Shown here: one piece after another, positions 7,213 through 11,121 of the stretch
Layout: every line of letters begins with the position of its first letter
How positions within the stretch are numbered: position 1 is the stretch's first letter
Assembly (NCBI GenBank): GCA_964434855.1
Contig: CAYSWR010000034.1
Span: 1 to 11,121 of the forward strand
Direction of reading: 5' to 3'
Source: UBA8516 sp964434855
Lineage (GTDB): Archaea > Thermoproteota > Nitrososphaeria > Nitrososphaerales > Nitrosopumilaceae
Length of the DNA stretch: 11,121 nt
Made by a program: the position numbers and the translations under genes
Notes under the pieces: generated by a model
Told to the model about the DNA's origin: nothing
Databases searched by the model: none
Seen by the model: the letters and a program-made list of their open reading frames with translations, nothing else

Positions 7213-8298
7213 CTATTTTTTGGGATTGTATTTGTCTTTAAAGTATGGCAAAACAGTTGAACCAAACTTGTCTATTGCACCAAAGTAACCAGATCCCCAG
7301 AATCTGATAATAAAGTGGTTTACGCCCGCTTTTAGGAATTTCTCAAACACTGGTATGATATCATCTGGTGTTCCAAGTGCAATCGATGAGCGTGCTACTT
7401 TGTCAGGTATTGTCTGAGCTGCTTCTCGCATCTTGACTATCCATTCCTGATTTGACATCGAATACTCTGTGAAATATTTCTTAAAATCAAAACCAGCTAC
7501 GTCTTGTATACCATGCACTTTGAGAATTTCTGGTTTGAAAAGACTGACCTTCACAGCGTTTTTCATTTTTGCCCATGCTTCTTCAGCATCATCGGCAAAA
7601 TAGACATCGATATCAACTGCAAACTGAAAATCTTTTCCATCTCTACCGTTTTCTTTCATCGAATCTTTTATCACATTGGCATGAACTTCATAAAGCTCAG
7701 GAGTATATCCTATTGGAATCCAACCATCGCCATACTTTCCACATAATCCTAATGTTCTTGGTGCGCCAGCTGCCATGTAAATTGGCGGGTGTGGTTTTCT
7801 GATACTTTTTGCTTGAAGACAAGCTTCTTCTAATTGATAAAACTCTCCTTTAAAATTGACTCTGTGTTCAGGTGATGATTCAAAAAGTAATTTTATGACT
7901 TGAAGTTGTTCTTCAAATCTCCCAACAGGTTTGTCCCATTGTATCTTAAACTCTTTGATGTTTTGTGCTTCGCCTGCACCTATTCCAAGCGCGCCTCTTC
8001 CATGTGAGACTCTGTCTAATGTAATTGCAGATAAGGCAATATTTGATGGGTGTCGTCGGACAGCATCAGTTACACAAGTTCCAAGTTCTACATTATTTGT
8101 AATGGATGCAATAGCAGAAAGCATTACCCATGGGTCATTTACAATTGCATGATTCCATTGGGGAACGTTTGTGTGATCCATATACCAAATTGAGTTATAC
8201 CCCGTTCTGTCAGCCAACACACAGGCTGTAAGAATCTGATCTTCAGTTAATCCCAGTCTTGCAACATTCAAGCCTTGTTGAATTCCAAACTTGATCAT
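7213..8298 (-). CDS. Luciferase-like (LLM) flavin/F420-dependent oxidoreductase
   Basis: All 361 residues fit the luciferase-like TIM-barrel family, which includes F420-dependent methylene-tetrahydromethanopterin reductase (Mer), F420-dependent dehydrogenases and FMN monooxygenases. Signs are IWYMDHTNVP with D41-H42 at 37-46, the strand LGTCVTDAVRRHPSNIA at 72-88, LDRVSHGRGALGIGAGE at 94-110, R126 to E130 in GRFEEQL, PPIYMAAGAPRTLGL at 171-185 and YGDGWIPIG at 189-197. Residues 309-333 (GTPDDIIPVFEKFLKAGVNHF) are the usual C-terminal barrel helix. Nitrososphaerota make F420, so an F420 enzyme is plausible, but FMN cannot be excluded and the substrate is unknown. Many pipelines would label it Mer; no methanogenesis context supports that. 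The start is ATG 8296-8298, with AGGAT about ten bases upstream as a weak ribosome-binding site. Confidence 0.88.
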   Translation of the reverse strand: MIKFGIQQGLNVARLGLTEDQILTACVLADRTGYNSIWYMDHTNVPQWNHAIVNDPWVMLSAIASITNNVELGTCVTDAVRRHPSNIALSAITLDRVSHGRGALGIGAGEAQNIKEFKIQWDKPVGRFEEQLQVIKLLFESSPEHRVNFKGEFYQLEEACLQAKSIRKPHPPIYMAAGAPRTLGLCGKYGDGWIPIGYTPELYEVHANVIKDSMKENGRDGKDFQFAVDIDVYFADDAEEAWAKMKNAVKVSLFKPEILKVHGIQDVAGFDFKKYFTEYSMSNQEWIVKMREAAQTIPDKVARSSIALGTPDDIIPVFEKFLKAGVNHFIIRFWGSGYFGAIDKFGSTVLPYFKDKYNPKK

Positions 8299-8412
8299 TT
8301 TTCCATAATCCTATAATATCATGATGATTTGTATGCGGTATTTAAGTTTAGTAAATTACACGAAAATCAGAATTTATTATTTAATAAAAATCAACGAAAT
8401 TTGGATGTGTGG
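8299..8412. promoter_or_regulatory. Gap between the reductase and LLM genes: promoter and T-rich stretch
   Basis: This 114-base gap separates two minus-strand genes. Minus-strand CTTAAATA at 8339-8346 is the best TATA-like candidate; it would start transcription near 8316 and leave a leader of about 18 bases that includes AGGAT. Minus-strand T-runs at about 8380-8386 could end the upstream reductase transcript. No longer repeat or RNA gene was seen. Confidence 0.35.
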
Positions 8413-9357
8413 CTACAGATTGCCTTCTTGTATGTCCTTTAGTAACTGTATGACATCATCTTTAGTAACTGGGATTGGATTAGGATCAAGATGTCCTCTG
8501 TCTGTCATTACTACATCCGCAGCTTGATCAAAAGATGCTTTTAGAATAAGCTTGTCAAACTTTAGTTTTTCAACTACTTCCTTGAATCTCTCATAAAATA
8601 TTGATTTGTTGAATCTGTGAGCAACTGTAGTACAGGACGAAAGTGAATATCCATGAGGTACTCCTTCATTAGAATACACATAGGAAAGAGCATGACCCAA
8701 TGTGGTTGATGCATTTCCAAACCCAATTCCAGAAAGCATTGAACCATATGGATAGTTCTCTGGTTTGTTATTCATTATTGCATCATGCAATACATCAAAG
8801 GCAGCTTTGCACATTGTCTTTGTAAACTCGTTTCCTCTTTTACTATCATATCCTTCTGTCGCTTGTGCACATGCATCACATACTGAATTTTTGATAATTC
8901 CTTCAGGTGTGCCATCTAAAAAATATGAATCTACGACAGCCATGTCTGCAAGGAATCTCTCATCTTGTAACAGCTTCTTTTTTCCATCGAATTTGAGTAC
9001 ACAGTAAGTAGTCATTTCACTACCAGTTCCAAATGTTGTAGGTATGAGGATCTTTGGAATCTTTAGTTCTGTTGCAGCATATTTTGCTACATCTTGAGAG
9101 CTACCACCCCCAAGACCTATTATGGCTGATAAATTCTTTGATTTATAATCTGAAATCACCTTTTGTACTGTTTCTATGGAAGGTTCTGGCTCAACCTTAT
9201 CAAAGAGGATGTAATCTTTGACCCCCATTTTTGCAAGCCATTTTGATGATACTTCTGGTGGTGCAGTTGTTACAACGAGGGCATTTTTTGGATATTCAGT
9301 TTCAGAAAGTGCATTTTTTCCAAATTTAATTATCTTTGGTATTCTTATTGTATTCAT
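8413..9357 (-). CDS. Iron-type alcohol dehydrogenase, probable malonic semialdehyde reductase
   Basis: The fold is that of group III (iron-containing) alcohol dehydrogenases: nucleotide-binding GLGGGSSQD at 81-89, PTTFGTGSEMT at 106-116, the metal-site helix CDACAQATEGY at 160-170, GHALSYVYSNEGVPHG at 221-236 and the C-terminal HLDPNPIPVT. At 314 residues it is shorter than the usual 380 or so. In Nitrosopumilus maritimus a characterised member of this family reduces malonic semialdehyde to 3-hydroxypropionate with NAD(P)H in the 3-hydroxypropionate/4-hydroxybutyrate CO2-fixation cycle. I infer the same role here, with succinic semialdehyde reductase as the alternative. The usual metal ligands would be D161, a histidine at 165, H222 and H235; position 165 is glutamine (codon CAA), and Y226 replaces a common active-site histidine. 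The ATG at 9355-9357 has a TATA-like box 27 bases upstream. It diverges from glycerate 2-kinase. Confidence 0.75.
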   Translation of the reverse strand: MNTIRIPKIIKFGKNALSETEYPKNALVVTTAPPEVSSKWLAKMGVKDYILFDKVEPEPSIETVQKVISDYKSKNLSAIIGLGGGSSQDVAKYAATELKIPKILIPTTFGTGSEMTTYCVLKFDGKKKLLQDERFLADMAVVDSYFLDGTPEGIIKNSVCDACAQATEGYDSKRGNEFTKTMCKAAFDVLHDAIMNNKPENYPYGSMLSGIGFGNASTTLGHALSYVYSNEGVPHGYSLSSCTTVAHRFNKSIFYERFKEVVEKLKFDKLILKASFDQAADVVMTDRGHLDPNPIPVTKDDVIQLLKDIQEGNL

Positions 9358-9380
9358 GCTAGCAAGTAGATTTGTGATTA

Positions 9381-9388
9381 TTATTATA
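9381..9388 (-). promoter_or_regulatory. TATA-like box of the semialdehyde reductase gene
   Basis: The minus strand reads TATAATAA, centred about 27 bases before the ATG at 9357, which fits leaderless transcription. It lies in the 70-base gap shared with the divergent glycerate kinase gene. Confidence 0.5.
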
Positions 9389-9396
9389 CCTTACAG

Positions 9397-9404
9397 AATA
9401 TCAG
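9397..9404 (+). promoter_or_regulatory. Weak TATA-like box of the glycerate kinase gene
   Basis: The plus strand reads GAATATCA, centred about 27 bases before the ATG at 9428. The match is weaker than for the divergent gene, but the spacing again fits a leaderless start. The two boxes lie about 16 bases apart centre to centre, so the two promoters could interfere with each other. Confidence 0.3.
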
Positions 9405-9427
9405 AAACTACTTGCAGTGTTTGATAG

Positions 9428-10714
9428 ATGATAATTAAGAATTTTAGTGATCTTGCTACTGATAAGGACAAACATGTAACACTTAAAATATTGGAATCTG
9501 GTCTGGTGGCTGGACTACCTAACAATGTAATACAAAAATTTGTGCGCAAAAACCAGATTTCTGTAGATAAATACACGAAATCTCTGTCAAAATATGACCA
9601 AATCTTTGTTATTGCATTCGGAAAAGCTGCAGATTCTATGACTAATGAAGCAAAATCATTGACTCACATTAGTGGCGGAATTGTTGTAATACCAGAAGGA
9701 TATAATTCCATATTGAAAACAAAAAAATTCGAAATCATCTATGCAGGTCATCCTATTCCAAACAAAAAAAGTGTTAAGGCAGCAAATAAAATTATAAAAT
9801 TTCTAAAAGAAAGAAAAGAAAATGAACTTGTAATCTTTCTAGTTTCTGGCGGTGGTTCATCTCTTGTATCATTACCTGATGGAATAACGCTTGATGAAAA
9901 ACGAGTTGTCACAGATCTGCTTATTAAGTGTGGTGCTAGTATTGAGGAAATCAATTGTGTAAGAAAACATCTTTCTAAAATAAAAGGAGGTAGAATCTTG
10001 GAGTATCTTAGATGTGACGCCATTTCACTTGTAATGTCTGATGTAATAGGTGATGATATCACATCTATTGCATCAGGAACAACATATTATGATAAAACTA
10101 CATTTTCTGACGCAGAAAAAGTACTAAAAAAATACAATTTATTCAAAACCATGCCTGGCAATGTTTTGAAAAGAATACGTCTGGGTATTGAAAAGAAAAT
10201 CGCAGAAACACCAAAACGACAGAAAATAAAAAACCATATTATTGCTACAAACAAAAATTGTTTAAATGCAATGGAAAAAACATCAAAAAGTTTTGAATTG
10301 ACTTACAAAACGATTTATCCCGTTTCTGGCGATGTTAAACAAATTGCAAAAACCCTGGCAAAGCTTATTGTGAAAGCAAAACACAATTCATGTATTATTT
10401 TTGGCGGGGAAACTACAGTCAAGGTGAAAGGCAAAGGAAAAGGAGGTAGAAATCAAGAATTAGTATTATACATATTACAAGAAATTCAAAATGTAGAACA
10501 AAATATCACAGTTGCTTCAATAGGAACTGATGGTAAAGATGGAAATACTGACGCATGTGGAGCGATATTAAATAACAAAGTGAATCTTACTGATGTAAAA
10601 AAATTCCTGGCAAGAAACGATTCTTATAACTTTATAAAAAAATACAAAGGCATGGTATTTACAGGCCCCACTCATACAAATCTGATGGATATTGGCGTAT
10701 TGCTAAAGCGATAA
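9428..10714 (+). CDS. Glycerate 2-kinase (DUF4147/MOFRL family)
   Basis: This family phosphorylates D-glycerate with ATP to 2-phosphoglycerate, feeding the lower part of glycolysis/gluconeogenesis; older annotations call members hydroxypyruvate reductase. The 428 residues show the N-terminal DUF4147 domain with FGKAA at 64-68 (K66 is the conserved lysine), GHPIPNKKS at 107-115, LVSGGGSSL at 138-146, CVRKHLSKIKGGRI at 177-190 and SDVIGDD at 204-210. The C-terminal MOFRL domain has GGETTV at 326-331, GKGGRNQEL at 337-345, GTDGKDGNTDACGA at 367-380 (approximate) and GPTHTNLMDIG at 413-423. Length and motif order are normal, so it looks intact. ATG 9428 is chosen because the TATA-like spacing fits and the conserved region begins soon after. 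It shares a divergent promoter region with the semialdehyde reductase, and its last 12 bases overlap the end of the convergent small gene. Confidence 0.92.
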   Translation: MIIKNFSDLATDKDKHVTLKILESGLVAGLPNNVIQKFVRKNQISVDKYTKSLSKYDQIFVIAFGKAADSMTNEAKSLTHISGGIVVIPEGYNSILKTKKFEIIYAGHPIPNKKSVKAANKIIKFLKERKENELVIFLVSGGGSSLVSLPDGITLDEKRVVTDLLIKCGASIEEINCVRKHLSKIKGGRILEYLRCDAISLVMSDVIGDDITSIASGTTYYDKTTFSDAEKVLKKYNLFKTMPGNVLKRIRLGIEKKIAETPKRQKIKNHIIATNKNCLNAMEKTSKSFELTYKTIYPVSGDVKQIAKTLAKLIVKAKHNSCIIFGGETTVKVKGKGKGGRNQELVLYILQEIQNVEQNITVASIGTDGKDGNTDACGAILNNKVNLTDVKKFLARNDSYNFIKKYKGMVFTGPTHTNLMDIGVLLKR

Positions 10715-11089
10715 TGCTTTTGTGGCAATATTTTGTTCAGGTTTAATTAATTCATATTTTATAACTAACTTTCTTTGTTCCATTAGTTGTCTTATGAAAC
10801 TAGTTCTTGTTTCTATGAAAGAATCCGCACTTATCGTATTGTTAGATAGATGATCGTATATTGATTTTGAATCAAGCATGATTTTTACGATGTCGCCATT
10901 TTTTATTATGAATCTTCCAATGCACCAAAATATTCCTACATGAAGTGCAATATACTTTGATTGTTCAACTGATACTCTATCTAAATAGTTCTCTGCATGA
11001 TCTCTATGTTGTTCAACAGCGGTTTCCTCATTTTGAATAACCCACGAGATCCGTTTTTGATTTCCATCAGAAAAATAGACATGCTCCAT
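10703..11089 (-). CDS. Hypothetical protein, possibly a degenerate RNase H-like fold
   Basis: I do not firmly recognise this 128-residue protein. Its order of features resembles RNase HI: an early VYFSDGN at 4-10 (compare the DG of the first strand), a helix YIALHVGIF at 46-54, a strand IVKIMLDSKSIYDHL at 67-81 with a central DS, and an ending KPEQNIATKAL at 116-126 that recalls the RNase H motif PRExNxxADxLA. If so, D8 and D73 are kept, while the glutamate before the central helix is K45 and the final aspartate is K124, so nuclease activity would be doubtful. No membrane segment or signal peptide stands out. The ATG at 11087-11089 has an ATATAG element about 30 bases upstream. Its 3' end overlaps the glycerate kinase gene by 12 bases in opposite orientation. 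Confidence 0.65.
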   Translation of the reverse strand: MEHVYFSDGNQKRISWVIQNEETAVEQHRDHAENYLDRVSVEQSKYIALHVGIFWCIGRFIIKNGDIVKIMLDSKSIYDHLSNNTISADSFIETRTSFIRQLMEQRKLVIKYELIKPEQNIATKALSL

Positions 11090-11092
11090 ATG

Positions 11093-11121
11093 TCAACCAA
11101 AAACGTGTTGATAGTCTATAT
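11093..11121 (-). promoter_or_regulatory. Putative promoter of the 10703-11089 gene
   Basis: The minus strand has ATATAG at 11116-11121, about 30 bases before the ATG at 11089, but the window ends there so the box cannot be judged in full. Between it and the start are TCAAC (11093-11097) and GTTGA (11107-11111), an inverted pair with a nine-base spacer that could be an operator or chance. Confidence 0.25.

Noticed and set aside
7504..8152. Plus-strand open frames opposite the LLM oxidoreductase gene
   Set aside because: Antisense shadows of a clear enzyme gene; two of them overlap each other in different frames and none has a domain.
7213..8298. Methanogenic Mer (methylene-tetrahydromethanopterin reductase) assignment
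   Set aside because: Only general luciferase-like family motifs are visible and nothing in the window suggests a methanopterin C1 pathway, so the broader family name is used.
9391..9576. Open frame of 61 codons on the minus strand over the start of glycerate kinase
   Set aside because: It runs through the divergent promoter gap and the kinase N-terminus in the antisense direction, with no recognisable domain.
1..11121. CRISPR array, insertion sequence, prophage, toxin-antitoxin or defence system
   Set aside because: No spaced direct repeats, transposase or integrase motifs, terminal inverted repeats or defence-type domains were seen; gene content and composition look like ordinary chromosome.

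Overview
This AT-rich window (about one third G+C by eye) most likely comes from an ammonia-oxidising archaeon of the Nitrososphaerota (Thaumarchaeota), probably a marine Nitrosopumilus-like lineage. Four observations point that way. Most genes have a TATA-like box about 25-28 bases before the start codon, as leaderless archaeal genes do, and several of these starts are GTG. A bacterial-type uvrA/uvrB pair sits in an otherwise archaeal setting. There is an iron-type alcohol dehydrogenase resembling the thaumarchaeal malonic semialdehyde reductase of the 3-hydroxypropionate/4-hydroxybutyrate cycle. There are also small proteins of the kind common in these genomes. The assignment rests on recognition by eye, not on a database search.

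Layout from left to right. At the left edge (1-165, minus) is the 5' end of a SET-domain protein gene whose reading frame breaks at a run of ten T (A on the coding strand). Upstream of it on the same strand are uvrA (210-3068) and uvrB (3065-5002), overlapping by four bases and clearly one transcription unit in the order uvrB-uvrA. A flavin/F420-type split-barrel protein (5053-5685, minus) follows, diverging from a small two-helix membrane protein (5748-6173, plus). That gene converges on a secreted or surface-exposed Ig-like protein with a C-terminal membrane anchor (6274-7173, minus). Next come a luciferase-like flavin/F420 oxidoreductase (7213-8298, minus) and the putative malonic semialdehyde reductase (8413-9357, minus). 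The latter diverges from a glycerate 2-kinase (9428-10714, plus), which overlaps tail-to-tail with a small protein that may be a degenerate RNase H-like fold (10703-11089, minus).

Functionally there are three themes: nucleotide excision repair (UvrA and UvrB; no UvrC in the window), central carbon metabolism (semialdehyde reductase and glycerate kinase from one divergent promoter region), and redox proteins that probably use FMN or F420 (split barrel and luciferase-like enzyme). I saw no tRNA, rRNA, insertion sequence, CRISPR array or phage gene, and no gene-free stretch longer than about 115 bases. This looks like ordinary chromosomal core sequence rather than a mobile or defence island. The points most worth a second look are the frameshifted SET gene, the missing metal-ligand histidine in the reductase, and the possible catalytically dead RNase H-like protein.
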